Origin: Gammaproteobacteria bacterium UBA2679
GTDB lineage: Bacteria > Pseudomonadota > Gammaproteobacteria > Pseudomonadales > Oleiphilaceae
NCBI GenBank assembly: GCA_002354735.1
Contig: DEMD01000011.1
Location: 62,001-126,000 of the forward strand
Direction: 5' to 3'
Length of the DNA: 64,000 nt
Shown here piece by piece: positions 8,951-17,597 of this stretch. A program made the translations under genes and the position numbers. Below the pieces are notes generated by a model. That model was not told the origin of the DNA, made no database searches, and worked only from the letters and a program-made list of their open reading frames with translations. The first letter of the stretch is position 1. Every line of letters begins with the position of its first letter.

Positions 8951-9274
8951 TCAGATATGAACTCTGTTCAGCAGGATGTCACGATACATGACGAAATCCG
9001 CCAGCAGGCTGTACAGCGGGTGTTTGAAAGTGGCAGGGCGATTGTGTTCAAAAAAGAAATGCCCGATCCATGCTGGCAGATAACCCAACACGGGGAGTAG
9101 CAGCAGCAGCTTGAACTTAGCTGTAAATATCGCGACCAGGAAAGTGGCAATGACCAGCGAGGTGCCGATGAAATGGAGCCTGCGGCACTGTATATTGCTG
9201 TGCTCCCTGAGATAATAGGGGTAGAACTCGCTGAACGATGCAAAATTTCCGATCTGCTTCGGCTCCGTAGTCAT
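8951..9274 (-). CDS. DUF962/Mpo1-like membrane protein
   Basis: A 107-residue protein of the DUF962 (YGL010w/Mpo1-like) family. The family pattern is visible as FSEFYPYYLREHSNIQCRRL, then HFIGT, a hydrophobic pair of helices, and GHFFFEHNRPATFKHPLYS followed by L. Yeast Mpo1 is a fatty-acid alpha-dioxygenase using conserved histidines; His residues at equivalent places (EHSN, RLHF, GHFFFEHN, KHPL) are kept. A bacterial role is not established, so a lipid-oxidising function is only suggested. It is the first gene of a two-gene unit with the adenylate cyclase. Confidence 0.8.
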   Translation of the reverse strand: MTTEPKQIGNFASFSEFYPYYLREHSNIQCRRLHFIGTSLVIATFLVAIFTAKFKLLLLLPVLGYLPAWIGHFFFEHNRPATFKHPLYSLLADFVMYRDILLNRVHI

Positions 9275-9418
9275 CGTTGCCTCCTTTTGATAAAGAAACT
9301 GTCAAGCACAGGTAAACGCATGGGCAGATAGCGCACAAGCACGCATTGCAATCTGCCTGACGCTGTGCAGACTAACAGGTTTGCCAAATGTTGGCATTTC
9401 CTTTTTCGGATGCTCCAG

Positions 9419-10039
9419 ATGACTGATCACGCCACTGAAATTTCTGCCGCTGCCGACGCTGGAAGGCGCTTTGTCGCTGAATTCCTTCACAACCGGCAGT
9501 CCGAGCCAAAGCTATGCGAGCCAGCGCCCTCCGAGGCTGAACTGCGGTCGATTCTGCCGGCAGTTTGCCGCAGCCCCGACCACGGCAATCTCAAGCCTTA
9601 TCGTTTCATCGTGCTTACCGGCGAGGCTCAAAAGCAGCTTGGCACACTTTTTCTGAAAGCTGAAACACAGGATGCTGGTGAAGCTGGTCTGAAAGAAGGC
9701 AAGGCGGAAAAGATTCTCGGCAAACCCTTGCGGGCGCCGATGATCATCGTTGGCGTGGCGCGCCTCGATGAGCAGCACAAGGTACCCGTTATCGAGCAGT
9801 GGCTTGCTGCGGGTTGCGCGGTTCAGACCCTCTCACTACTGCTCGAGAACAGTGGTTATGGCGTGATGTGGCGTAGTGGCAGCTTTGCCTATAGCGAAAT
9901 CGTACGCCAGGGTCTGGGCCTGGCCGATAATGAGCAGATCTGCGCTTTTCTCTACTGCGGCACTGTAGAGCAGCACAAACAGAACCGCCCCGCCTTGCCC
10001 TCAGAAGATACCCTCATAAGCTTCTGCGACCAGCTCTGA
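9419..10039 (+). CDS. Nitroreductase family protein (YdjA type)
   Basis: A flavin-dependent oxidoreductase of the small YdjA subgroup, 206 residues from ATG 9419 (E. coli YdjA has 183). The diagnostic N-terminal block is present in altered form: NRQSEPKL, then APSEAELRSIL and RSPDHGNLKPYRFIVL, which contacts FMN. GYGVMWRSG near residue 150 fits the family's flavin pocket. An in-frame upstream ATG at 9365 would add 18 residues without family similarity, so it is not used; ATG 9410 is also possible. The physiological substrate is unknown. It sits just before the flagellar promoter but is unlikely to share it. Confidence 0.85.
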   Translation: MTDHATEISAAADAGRRFVAEFLHNRQSEPKLCEPAPSEAELRSILPAVCRSPDHGNLKPYRFIVLTGEAQKQLGTLFLKAETQDAGEAGLKEGKAEKILGKPLRAPMIIVGVARLDEQHKVPVIEQWLAAGCAVQTLSLLLENSGYGVMWRSGSFAYSEIVRQGLGLADNEQICAFLYCGTVEQHKQNRPALPSEDTLISFCDQL

Positions 10040-10170
10040 TCCTGCCGCCGTGGCGAGCCTGCCGCTGCCGCTTGCCGAGCGGTAGCCGCTTGCCGTGTTT
10101 CCACATGCTCACGCCGGTTTTCCGACGCCTGCTTTCGATAACTCGCTGATGTAGAAGATTTACCCACCTC

Positions 10171-10185
10171 TGGCACCGCTTTTGC
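10171..10185 (+). promoter_or_regulatory. Sigma-54 (RpoN) promoter of the flgB operon
   Basis: TGGCAC, five bases, TTGC: an exact match to the -24/-12 sigma-54 consensus, 46 bases before the flgB ATG. RpoN with a FleQ/FlrA-type activator drives class II and III hook-basal-body genes in Pseudomonas and Vibrio. The position and exact match make this a strong call. The activator gene is not in the window. Confidence 0.85.
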
Positions 10186-10231
10186 TTTGTACTGTGAAAA
10201 CGACTGACATGTTCAGCTAGGGATTTTCACA

Positions 10232-10633
10232 ATGACGATATCGATGAGCAATGCACTGGGTAATCATGAGCAAGGCCTGCTGATGCGCTCGCGCAGGGCG
10301 GAGGTTCTTTCCAATAACCTGGCCAATGCCGATACGCCGAATTTCAAGGCGAAGGACCTCGACTTCAAGGCGGCGATGCAGGCGGCAAGTAGTGGCCAGT
10401 CGGCCGGTCGGGTGCAGGTCGACAAGACACATGAAGGTCACATGCAACTTTCAGGCTCAGGCGGCGCGGACATCCTGTATCGCGTGCCTTCGCAGCCCTC
10501 GATCGATGGCAACACTGTCGATAGTCAGGTCGAGATCGCTGAGTTCTCAAAGAATGCCGTGGAGTTCCAGGCTTCATTCCAGTTCCTGAACGCCAAGTTC
10601 AAGGGCCTGACCTCTGCCATTCGTGGCGAATAA
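10232..10633 (+). CDS. flgB: Flagellar basal-body proximal rod protein FlgB
   Basis: A rod subunit exported by the flagellar type III apparatus, 133 residues. The N-terminal rod/hook signature is SNNLANADTPNFKAKDLDFK. The C-terminal helix NAVEFQASFQFLNAKFKGLT, followed by SAIRGE, packs with the other rod proteins. An AGGGA ribosome site lies eight bases before ATG 10232; ATG 10244 is a possible alternative. It is the first gene of the flgBCDEFGHIJKL run, directly behind the sigma-54 promoter. Its length is normal for the family. Confidence 0.95.
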   Translation: MTISMSNALGNHEQGLLMRSRRAEVLSNNLANADTPNFKAKDLDFKAAMQAASSGQSAGRVQVDKTHEGHMQLSGSGGADILYRVPSQPSIDGNTVDSQVEIAEFSKNAVEFQASFQFLNAKFKGLTSAIRGE

Positions 10634-10659
10634 GCAGCCCTAGATAGAGGATCGACGCC

Positions 10660-11145
10660 ATGTCACTGCAGAACATATTCAACGTTGCCGGCTCAGGCAT
10701 GTCAGCACAGTCAATCAGGCTCAATACCGTATCGAGCAACATCGCGAATGCGGAAGCTGCGAGCTCGAGCGAAGGCGATACCTATCGGGCTCGCAAGCCG
10801 ATTTTCTCGGCCATGGCGCATGAGCAGATGCGGCTGCAGGGCAGTCTCGGTATCGATAGCTCCGGCTCCAGTCCCTATCTGTCTGGCTTCGATAGTCAGG
10901 CAGAGCAGGCGGCTAGCCAGGGTGTCGGCGTCAAAGGTATCGTCGAGAGTCAGGCGCCGCTGCAGCCTCGTTACGAGCCGAACCATCCTTCGGCAGACGA
11001 AAACGGTTATGTGTTCTATCCGAATGTAAACGTGGTAGAGGAAATGGCTGACATGATCTCCGCCTCGCGCAGCTTCCAGATGAACGTGGAAGTCATGAAT
11101 ACCGCCAAGACCATGATTCAGCAAGTGCTCACGCTTGGCCAGTAA
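10660..11145 (+). CDS. flgC: Flagellar basal-body rod protein FlgC
   Basis: A rod subunit that stacks with FlgB and FlgF, 161 residues, a normal family length. The N-terminal motif is NTVSSNIANAEAASSSEG, a mild variant of the usual SxNxANxxT pattern. The C-terminal signature VNVVEEMADMISASRSFQMN is intact and followed by VEVMNTAKTMIQQVLTLGQ. It has its own ribosome site (GAGGATC region) and lies 26 bases after flgB. Confidence 0.95.
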   Translation: MSLQNIFNVAGSGMSAQSIRLNTVSSNIANAEAASSSEGDTYRARKPIFSAMAHEQMRLQGSLGIDSSGSSPYLSGFDSQAEQAASQGVGVKGIVESQAPLQPRYEPNHPSADENGYVFYPNVNVVEEMADMISASRSFQMNVEVMNTAKTMIQQVLTLGQ

Positions 11146-11202
11146 AGCCCGGTTTGATGACCAACAGACAACGACTATGACAAGTGTAAAGAGGCCACTG
11201 GC

Positions 11203-11874
11203 ATGACCGACATCAGCTCGATAGGCAAATCCGCGCTGGAGCAATACGCGCCGAAGCCCGCGGAGATCAAGCACAAGAACGAGCTTGGCAAGAACGAGTT
11301 TCTGAACCTCATGATTGCGCAGCTGAACAACCAGAGCCCGCTGGAGCCGCAGGACAATACGGCTTTCGTGGCCCAGCTCGCGCAGTTCAGTTCGCTCGAA
11401 GGTATCACTGAACTGAATAACTCGGTCGGCGACATCGCTGGCGAGTTTCGTAGTGCACAAGCTCTGCAGGCTTCGGCAATGGTTGGCCGCAGCGTGCTGG
11501 TGCCGGTTAGTAGCGGTACCTTGCCACTGGGCGGCACGATTTCAGGCATCGCTGAGGTGCCAAATGGCTCAGGTAATTTGACCATGAAGGTTTATAACAA
11601 GGGCGGCGCCCTCGTAAGCCAGAGTGATCTCGGCCAGAACCAGGTTGGCGATGTCAAGTTTACCTGGAACGGCCGCAACAACAAGGGTGAACCCATGCCT
11701 GCTGGCTCGTATCGCATAGAGGTCGAAGGCTCCTTCAACGGAGAGACCGAACGGGTGAAGAGCTTCCTGGGCGCCAATGTCGATAGCGTTTCGATCGCGA
11801 CGGATGGCGGTGTGAAGCTGAATCTGGCGGGGCAGGGCAGTATTGCCATGTCTGAAGTCAGACAGATCTTCTAA
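11203..11874 (+). CDS. flgD: Flagellar hook assembly scaffold protein FlgD
   Basis: The cap that guides hook subunit polymerisation and is lost from the mature flagellum, 223 residues. The N-terminal FlgD block KNEFLNLMIAQLNNQSPLEP, followed by QDNTAFVAQLAQFSSLEGI, is highly conserved. The C-terminal half has the FlgD Tudor-like and FnIII-like pattern, including TWNGRNNKGEPMPAGSYRIE. The gene lies 57 bases after flgC and 102 before flgE. Confidence 0.95.
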   Translation: MTDISSIGKSALEQYAPKPAEIKHKNELGKNEFLNLMIAQLNNQSPLEPQDNTAFVAQLAQFSSLEGITELNNSVGDIAGEFRSAQALQASAMVGRSVLVPVSSGTLPLGGTISGIAEVPNGSGNLTMKVYNKGGALVSQSDLGQNQVGDVKFTWNGRNNKGEPMPAGSYRIEVEGSFNGETERVKSFLGANVDSVSIATDGGVKLNLAGQGSIAMSEVRQIF

Positions 11875-11976
11875 CAGTTTAAGAGTTGTAATCAGGATTC
11901 TAGCTGCATCGTTTGATCGAGCGGCTGAGTAACAAGCCCTAAGGGGCATAGCTGTACATGATAGAGGTCTTTCATC

Positions 11977-14043
11977 ATGCCATTTAACGTCGCCCTTACC
12001 GGCCTTCGCGCCGCCAACACCGATCTGGAAGTGACTGGTAACAACATTGCCAACGCCAGCACCACCGGCTTCAAGCAGTCACGTGCAGAATTCGGTGATA
12101 TCTATTCAAGCAGCTTCCTGAGCACCGGTTCTGCGCGGGCCGGCGATGGCGTGCGGGTGCAGAGCATCTCACAGCAATTCAGTCAGGGTGCGATCTCGAT
12201 CACTGAGAACGGGCTGGACCTGGCCATTGATGGTGAAGGCTTCTTCGTCCTGAACGACGGCGGTGCACAAACGTTCTCACGAGCGGGCGTCACGCGGGTG
12301 GACAAGGACGGCTATGTGGTCAACAACACCGGTGCCCGGCTCCAGGGCTTCCCCGCAGATGAGGATGGTGCCGTGGGTGGTGTGCTCAGCGACCTCCGAG
12401 TCGATGAATCAGCGCTGGCACCGAAGCGTACGACGGAAGTTCAAGCGGTCATCAACCTGGATGCCTCGGATGATATCCTCGTGGAACGAGGCAACGCCAT
12501 TGCCACGAATGCTGCGATCATCGGAACGCCCAATGCCGGTCCGGCTGGTTCACCAGCTGTGAATGGATATCCGGGCCAAGCGCTGATGATCACACAGGCC
12601 GACGGCACCACCCAGCCTCTCTTCATAGCGCCAAACACTAGCGCTGACGCTATCTCCTCGCAGCTCTCAGGTGTTCGCAATATCGATTCGACTGCCATTG
12701 CTCAGGCCCGATTGACCTCAGCGGGCTATAACAATGCGTCTGGCAATATGGGAATACTGATCGATGGGGTAGCCTTCAACGGCTATTCTGATCTGACGCA
12801 GCTTGGCAATGCCATCAATGCCTCGCCGACACTTGTTGGCGTTTCTGCGGTGCTTGTAGGTCCCGCGCCTACTGGCGGCAACCCCGATACCCGTGACCTG
12901 GTACTGACCAAAGACCGGGGTAGCGATCTTAATTTCGCCATAAACGGACCAGCCAACGGCGACAGTTTCGAGATTGCCGAGGTGCCTGCCGATTCCATTC
13001 AGAATAATCAGGCCTTGCCTGCGCCCGTTACACCACGCACCTTGCAGGTCGGTGGCAACGAAGTGGCGACTGTGGGTGGACGGGTGCAGCTCAATCTGAG
13101 TGGCGGTGTCACGATCGTTGACAACACTGCCGCATATAACACCGCCAACCCACCACCGGCCGCGCAATCGACTAACAATGGCCTGGTCTCTGACTTTACG
13201 GGTGCGCCCTTCGTCAATAACGTGTTCGATCCATCCGAAGAGCGCACCTACAACTATGCCACTTCCTCCACCGTGTATGACAGCCTCGGTAACTCACACG
13301 TACTGACAAAGTTTTTCGTGAAGGAAGCGCAGACCGAAACTTCGCCAGATAATCTGTGGACCATGTATGTGCAGATCGACAATGCTGATGTCGGCGATCC
13401 GCTCGTAGCTGGTGGTGCCGCTACGCGCGCAGCGTACTCGCTTGTATTCAACGAGGATGGCTCCTTCAACGAGGTGGAATCGGACGAAGTGCTGATCTCC
13501 AACTGGACGCCGCTTGATGCTGAAGGCTCGCCAAATGGTGCGGTTGGGCCGATCAACGTGATCAACGGCGGCGTATTGCCGATCCCAACGCCACCTAACA
13601 GCTCAAACTTTCAGATCGACGTTGCTGAGTTTACCCAATACGGTTCTGATTTTTCGGTCAATGATCTGCAGCAGAATGGCTCGACGACTGGCCGGTTGGT
13701 TGGCCTCGACGTCGCCCAATCTGGTGAGATATTCGCTCGTTACACCAACGGTGAATCAAGAGTGCTTGGCATCGTGGCTCTGGCCAGCTTCAACGATACA
13801 CAGGGACTGGCGCCTGTGGGCGATACCGCCTGGGTCGAAACCTTCAAGTCCGGCAACCCCGTCATAGGTGCCCCTGGTACTGCCCAACTTGGTGGTATTC
13901 GCGCCAGCGCACTGGAAGAATCCAACGTGGATCTGTCGCAGGAGCTGGTTGGTCTGATTCTTGCTCAACGTAATTATCAGGCAAACGCGAAGACCATTGA
14001 AACGGCCAATGCCATCACTCAGACCATCATCAACCTCAGATAA
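11977..14043 (+). CDS. flgE: Flagellar hook protein FlgE, enlarged
   Basis: The main hook subunit, 688 residues. The conserved ends are clear: NIANASTTGFKQSRAEFGDI at the start, the FlgE/F/G domain ITENGLDLAIDGEGFFVLND, and the C-terminal QELVGLILAQRNYQANAKTI followed by ETANAITQTIINLR. Common homologues have about 400-460 residues. The additional 230 or so lie in the middle (roughly residues 150-430), the surface-exposed D2/D3 region. Repetitive-looking Asn/Ala/Pro-rich segments there resemble inserted beta domains. A short Shine-Dalgarno (AGAGG) precedes ATG 11977. The large exposed domain may change hook diameter or surface; that is inference. Confidence 0.95.
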   Translation: MPFNVALTGLRAANTDLEVTGNNIANASTTGFKQSRAEFGDIYSSSFLSTGSARAGDGVRVQSISQQFSQGAISITENGLDLAIDGEGFFVLNDGGAQTFSRAGVTRVDKDGYVVNNTGARLQGFPADEDGAVGGVLSDLRVDESALAPKRTTEVQAVINLDASDDILVERGNAIATNAAIIGTPNAGPAGSPAVNGYPGQALMITQADGTTQPLFIAPNTSADAISSQLSGVRNIDSTAIAQARLTSAGYNNASGNMGILIDGVAFNGYSDLTQLGNAINASPTLVGVSAVLVGPAPTGGNPDTRDLVLTKDRGSDLNFAINGPANGDSFEIAEVPADSIQNNQALPAPVTPRTLQVGGNEVATVGGRVQLNLSGGVTIVDNTAAYNTANPPPAAQSTNNGLVSDFTGAPFVNNVFDPSEERTYNYATSSTVYDSLGNSHVLTKFFVKEAQTETSPDNLWTMYVQIDNADVGDPLVAGGAATRAAYSLVFNEDGSFNEVESDEVLISNWTPLDAEGSPNGAVGPINVINGGVLPIPTPPNSSNFQIDVAEFTQYGSDFSVNDLQQNGSTTGRLVGLDVAQSGEIFARYTNGESRVLGIVALASFNDTQGLAPVGDTAWVETFKSGNPVIGAPGTAQLGGIRASALEESNVDLSQELVGLILAQRNYQANAKTIETANAITQTIINLR

Positions 14044-14126
14044 TGAGCGTTGAGGCCCTGAGCCGGTGATGAAGCTGCAGCCCGCGTCTGCCGTGGTTCC
14101 AACGAACTTATTGGGAGTACGATCTC

Positions 14127-14921
14127 GTGGATAAAGGCCTCTATGTAGCTATGACGGGTGCCAGACAGGCGATGACTGCACAACAGGGTCACGCCAATAA
14201 TCTGGCGAACGTCAACACCACCGGCTTCAAGGCTGACCTGCATCAGGCCAGAAGTATGCCGGTGTACGGCCAACATTTTCCGACCCGTGCCTATGCGATG
14301 ACTGAAAATCCTGCCACCGACTTTGCCGGTGGCTCGATGATTCAGACCGGCCGTGATCTCGACGTCGCTGTCGAAGGTGAAGGCTGGCTTGTCGTGCAGG
14401 CGCCGGACGGTAACGAAGCCTATACCCGCGATGGCGGTCTACAGGTCGACGTCAACGGCGTACTGCGCACAGCCTCTGGCCTGCCGGTGCTTGGCGATGG
14501 CGGGCCAATCGTGCTGCCGCCTGCTTCGAAGATGGCGATCGGTGGTGACGGCACCATTTCAGTCATTCCCCTCGGCGCGCCACCCGAAGAAGTGGTCGTT
14601 GTCGATCGAATACGTCTCGTTAACCCTGATCCCAAGGAACTTGGCAAGGGCCCCGATGGCCTGATCAGGTTCCGGGAGGATATCGACGCAGCGCTCAACG
14701 CTGATCCTGCGCTCGCCGGCCAGCCTGTCGAAACGCGTGAAGCCGAAGCTGACGGCACGGTTCGCATAGCTTCCGGCTTTCTCGAAACATCGAACGTGAA
14801 TGCCGTCGGAGAAATGACGGAGATCATCTCACTGGCTCGTCAATATGAGATGCAAGTGAAGCTAATGGGCACCTTCCAGGAGAATTCCGAGAGTTCGGCA
14901 CGCTTGTTGCAGCTGTCATAG
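14127..14921 (+). CDS. flgF: Flagellar basal-body rod protein FlgF
   Basis: A proximal rod subunit of 264 residues. It begins at a GTG (14127) with GGGAG upstream, giving the family start MDKGLYVAMTGARQAMTAQQ. The motif NNLANVNTTGFKADLHQAR and the C-terminal SNVNAVGEMTEIISLARQYE are intact. The central FlgE/F/G domain contains DLDVAVEGEGWLVVQAPDG. Its length is in the usual 240-265 range. The gene lies between flgE and flgG, as in most gammaproteobacteria. Confidence 0.95.
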   Translation: MDKGLYVAMTGARQAMTAQQGHANNLANVNTTGFKADLHQARSMPVYGQHFPTRAYAMTENPATDFAGGSMIQTGRDLDVAVEGEGWLVVQAPDGNEAYTRDGGLQVDVNGVLRTASGLPVLGDGGPIVLPPASKMAIGGDGTISVIPLGAPPEEVVVVDRIRLVNPDPKELGKGPDGLIRFREDIDAALNADPALAGQPVETREAEADGTVRIASGFLETSNVNAVGEMTEIISLARQYEMQVKLMGTFQENSESSARLLQLS

Positions 14922-14969
14922 TAAGACAGTGAACAACGGCAGTAGTCTGCCGCTTTCGGGAGAATCGCA

Positions 14970-15755
14970 ATGCACGGTGCCTTATGGGTCAGCAAGACTG
15001 GTTTGAGCGCGCAGGATACTGCCCTCAAGACCATTTCAAACAACCTGGCTAACGTCAACACGACCGGCTTCAAGCGCGACCGTGCGATGTTCCAGGATCT
15101 TCTCTATCAGATCGACCGCCAGCCAGGCGGTCTGTCCGCCCAGGATTCCACGCTACCTTCCGGTTTGCAGATCGGTACTGGTGTTCGCGTCGTCGGCACT
15201 CAGAAGCAGTGGACCGAAGGTAATCTTCAGGTTACTGAGCAGCCGCTGGATGTTGCCATAAACGGCAAGGGTTTTTTCCAGATTCTCATGCCAGACGGCA
15301 CTATCGGCTACACGAGGGACGGTCAGTTTCAGCTGAATGCGGACGGCCAGGTCGTCACGCCCGAAGGCTATCAGTTGCAGCCAGGGCTCGACGTTCCAGA
15401 AGACGCCGGCGTATTGACTATAGGCGCCGACGGCACGGTGTCTGTCACCGTGGTTGGGGATGCTCAGCCCCAGGCACTAGGCAATCTCAACACTGTTTCC
15501 TTTATCAACCCGGCCGGCCTCGAAGCCATAGGCGGCAACCTGTTCCGTGAGACCAATGCGAGTGGTGCGCCAGAAGAAGGTGTACCTGGGCTCAACGGCC
15601 TCGGCACCTTGATTCAGGGCAGCATCGAAACCTCGAACGTCGAGGTCGTCGAGGAGATGGTCAACATGATCACCACACAGCGCGCCTATGAGATGAACGC
15701 CAAGGTCGTGACCACTGCAGATCAGATGCTGCAGTACATCACTCAGAACCTTTGA
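14970..15755 (+). CDS. flgG: Flagellar distal rod protein FlgG
   Basis: The distal rod subunit on which P and L rings form, 261 residues (E. coli has 260). The rod signature NNLANVNTTGFKRDRAMFQD is followed by the distal-rod-specific stretch LLYQIDRQPGG. The C-terminus IETSNVEVVEEMVNMITTQR, then AYEMNAKVVTTADQMLQYI, is near identical to the family pattern. The usual hook/rod length contrast is preserved, because FlgG is normal-sized here while FlgE is enlarged. Confidence 0.97.
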   Translation: MHGALWVSKTGLSAQDTALKTISNNLANVNTTGFKRDRAMFQDLLYQIDRQPGGLSAQDSTLPSGLQIGTGVRVVGTQKQWTEGNLQVTEQPLDVAINGKGFFQILMPDGTIGYTRDGQFQLNADGQVVTPEGYQLQPGLDVPEDAGVLTIGADGTVSVTVVGDAQPQALGNLNTVSFINPAGLEAIGGNLFRETNASGAPEEGVPGLNGLGTLIQGSIETSNVEVVEEMVNMITTQRAYEMNAKVVTTADQMLQYITQNL

Positions 15756-15784
15756 TCTGTTTTTGACCTAGCTCGGTGACTCTC

Positions 15785-16477
15785 ATGATTTTAAAGCTTT
15801 CTTTCAATCTGGCGGTGCTGCTGCTCTGTGTGGGCGCGACGGCCTGTGCGCCCGTGATGCGTGAGCAGATCAAGCCGGGCGATCCGAATTATGCGCCGGT
15901 CAGCATCCAGGAGCTGAGACAGCCTGCGCCGGTTGATGGCTCCATTGCGTCTTCAGCGCCGGGTTTTTCATTGTTTGGTGACAAGACCGCACATCGTCAG
16001 GGCGATCTGTTGACCGTGCTGTTGCAGGAAACTACACGGTCCTCCAAATCAGCTGAATCCTCGATGAGCAAGAAAGGCGATATCGCCATCGGTAATCCCC
16101 GACTTTTTGGCCGGGAAACCAGTCTGGGTGGTCTGGATCTGAGTATTGCCGGCAGCTCCAGCCGCAGTTTCGATGGTGAAGCTGAGGCCGATCAGAGCAA
16201 TAGCCTCATCGGCAGTATCAGCGTGACCGTCTCTGAAGTACTGCCAAATGGTCTGCTGCGCATACGCGGTGAGAAATGGCTGACGCTGACTGAAGGCGAC
16301 GAGTATATCCGCCTGTCAGGACTGGTGCGTTCAGATGACATCGGCGTGAACAACACCGTGATGTCGAACCAAATCGCTGATGCGAGAATCGCCTACTCAG
16401 GCACCGGCAGCTTCGCTGATGCCAACAGACAGGGCTGGCTTGGCCGGTTCTTCAACTCTGAATGGTGGCCGCTGTAA
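15785..16477 (+). CDS. flgH: Flagellar L-ring lipoprotein FlgH
   Basis: The outer-membrane L-ring protein, 230 residues from ATG 15785. A short lipoprotein signal ([10 protein letters not shown]) is followed by [18 protein letters not shown], the usual FlgH opening. The later core includes [20 protein letters not shown] in the form [12 protein letters not shown], and [20 protein letters not shown] followed by [11 protein letters not shown]. An in-frame GTG at 15776 exists, but GGTGA sits five bases before the ATG and supports the later start. Its stop overlaps the flgI ATG by one base. Confidence 0.93.
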   Translation: MILKLSFNLAVLLLCVGATACAPVMREQIKPGDPNYAPVSIQELRQPAPVDGSIASSAPGFSLFGDKTAHRQGDLLTVLLQETTRSSKSAESSMSKKGDIAIGNPRLFGRETSLGGLDLSIAGSSSRSFDGEAEADQSNSLIGSISVTVSEVLPNGLLRIRGEKWLTLTEGDEYIRLSGLVRSDDIGVNNTVMSNQIADARIAYSGTGSFADANRQGWLGRFFNSEWWPL

Positions 16478-17577
16478 TGAAAACGAAACTGGTGGTTGCA
16501 GTATTACTGGCAGTGGGCGCCATGCTGTCCTCTCTTTCACAGGCTGAGCGGCTGAAAGATATCAGCAGCATCGCGGGTGTTCGGAGCAATCCGATCATCG
16601 GGTATGGTCTTGTCGTCGGTTTGGATGGCACAGGTGACTCCGCGCCGTTCACCAATCAGACCTTCAGAAACATGATGAACCGATTCGGCGTGACCATTCC
16701 GCCAAACGTCAATCCAAACACGAAGAACGTGGCGGCTGTGACTTTGCATGCTGACTTGCCTGCCTTTGCCAAGCCTGGGCAGCGCATCGACATTACCGTG
16801 TCGTCTATCGGCAACGCCAAGAGCCTGCGTGGCGGTAGTCTTCTGCTCGCCAATATGCGTGGTGCGGATGGGCAGGTCTATGCGACAGCCCAGGGCAATC
16901 TTATCGTTGGCGGTTTTGGTGTCGAAGGCGCTGATGGCTCGAGCGTGACGGTCAACCAGCCAAGTGTGGGCCGTATTCCTAACGGTGCGAGTGTCGAGCG
17001 TAGTGTACCGACTTCGTTCTCCGAGGGAGACACCATTACGTTTCAGCTGAACTCACCGGATTTTACTACGGCCAAACGCGTACAGGAAGCCATTAACACC
17101 ATGTTGGGCGAGGGTGTGGCCAGTGCAGTCGATGCCAATAGTGTTCGAGTGCAGGCGCCGCGTGATGCAGCCCAGCGTGTGAGCTATCTGTCGATCCTGG
17201 AGAATCTGGATGTCGAGCCTGGTACAGAGACGGCTCGTATCGTGATCAACAGCCGCACCGGCACCATCGTGGTGGGTCAGAACGTCAAGGTCTTGCCGGC
17301 TGCAGTCACTCACGGCAGTCTGTCTGTCACTATCAGTGAGAGTCTGGGCGTGAGCCAGCCTAACGCGCTCGCAGGTGGTGAGACCGTCGTCGTGCCTGAT
17401 ACCCAGATCGATGTGAACCAGGAGCCTGCGCGCATGTTCCAGTTTGGCCCCGCGACGACGCTCGCCGAAATCGTTCGTGCGGTCAACCAGGTTGGTGCGG
17501 CACCCGGCGACGTCATGGCTGTACTCGAAGCCTTGAAACAGGCTGGCGCCCTTCGCGCCGAATTGATCGTCATATAG
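16477..17577 (+). CDS. flgI: Flagellar P-ring protein FlgI
   Basis: The periplasmic P-ring subunit, 366 residues from ATG 16477. A cleavable signal peptide ends near SSLSQA. The mature start [20 protein letters not shown] and the motif [20 protein letters not shown] are diagnostic. The C-terminus [20 protein letters not shown] followed by [17 protein letters not shown] matches the family. The frame extends 15 bases upstream to a GTG inside flgH, but the signal peptide fits the ATG, which overlaps the flgH stop. Confidence 0.95.
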   Translation: MKTKLVVAVLLAVGAMLSSLSQAERLKDISSIAGVRSNPIIGYGLVVGLDGTGDSAPFTNQTFRNMMNRFGVTIPPNVNPNTKNVAAVTLHADLPAFAKPGQRIDITVSSIGNAKSLRGGSLLLANMRGADGQVYATAQGNLIVGGFGVEGADGSSVTVNQPSVGRIPNGASVERSVPTSFSEGDTITFQLNSPDFTTAKRVQEAINTMLGEGVASAVDANSVRVQAPRDAAQRVSYLSILENLDVEPGTETARIVINSRTGTIVVGQNVKVLPAAVTHGSLSVTISESLGVSQPNALAGGETVVVPDTQIDVNQEPARMFQFGPATTLAEIVRAVNQVGAAPGDVMAVLEALKQAGALRAELIVI

Positions 17578-17597
17578 GCTGGGGCAGAGGCACCGTC

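Noticed and set aside
10711..11460. Open frame of 249 codons opposite flgC and flgD
   Set aside because: Both sense genes are certain flagellar genes. The antisense product has no recognisable motif or ribosome site.
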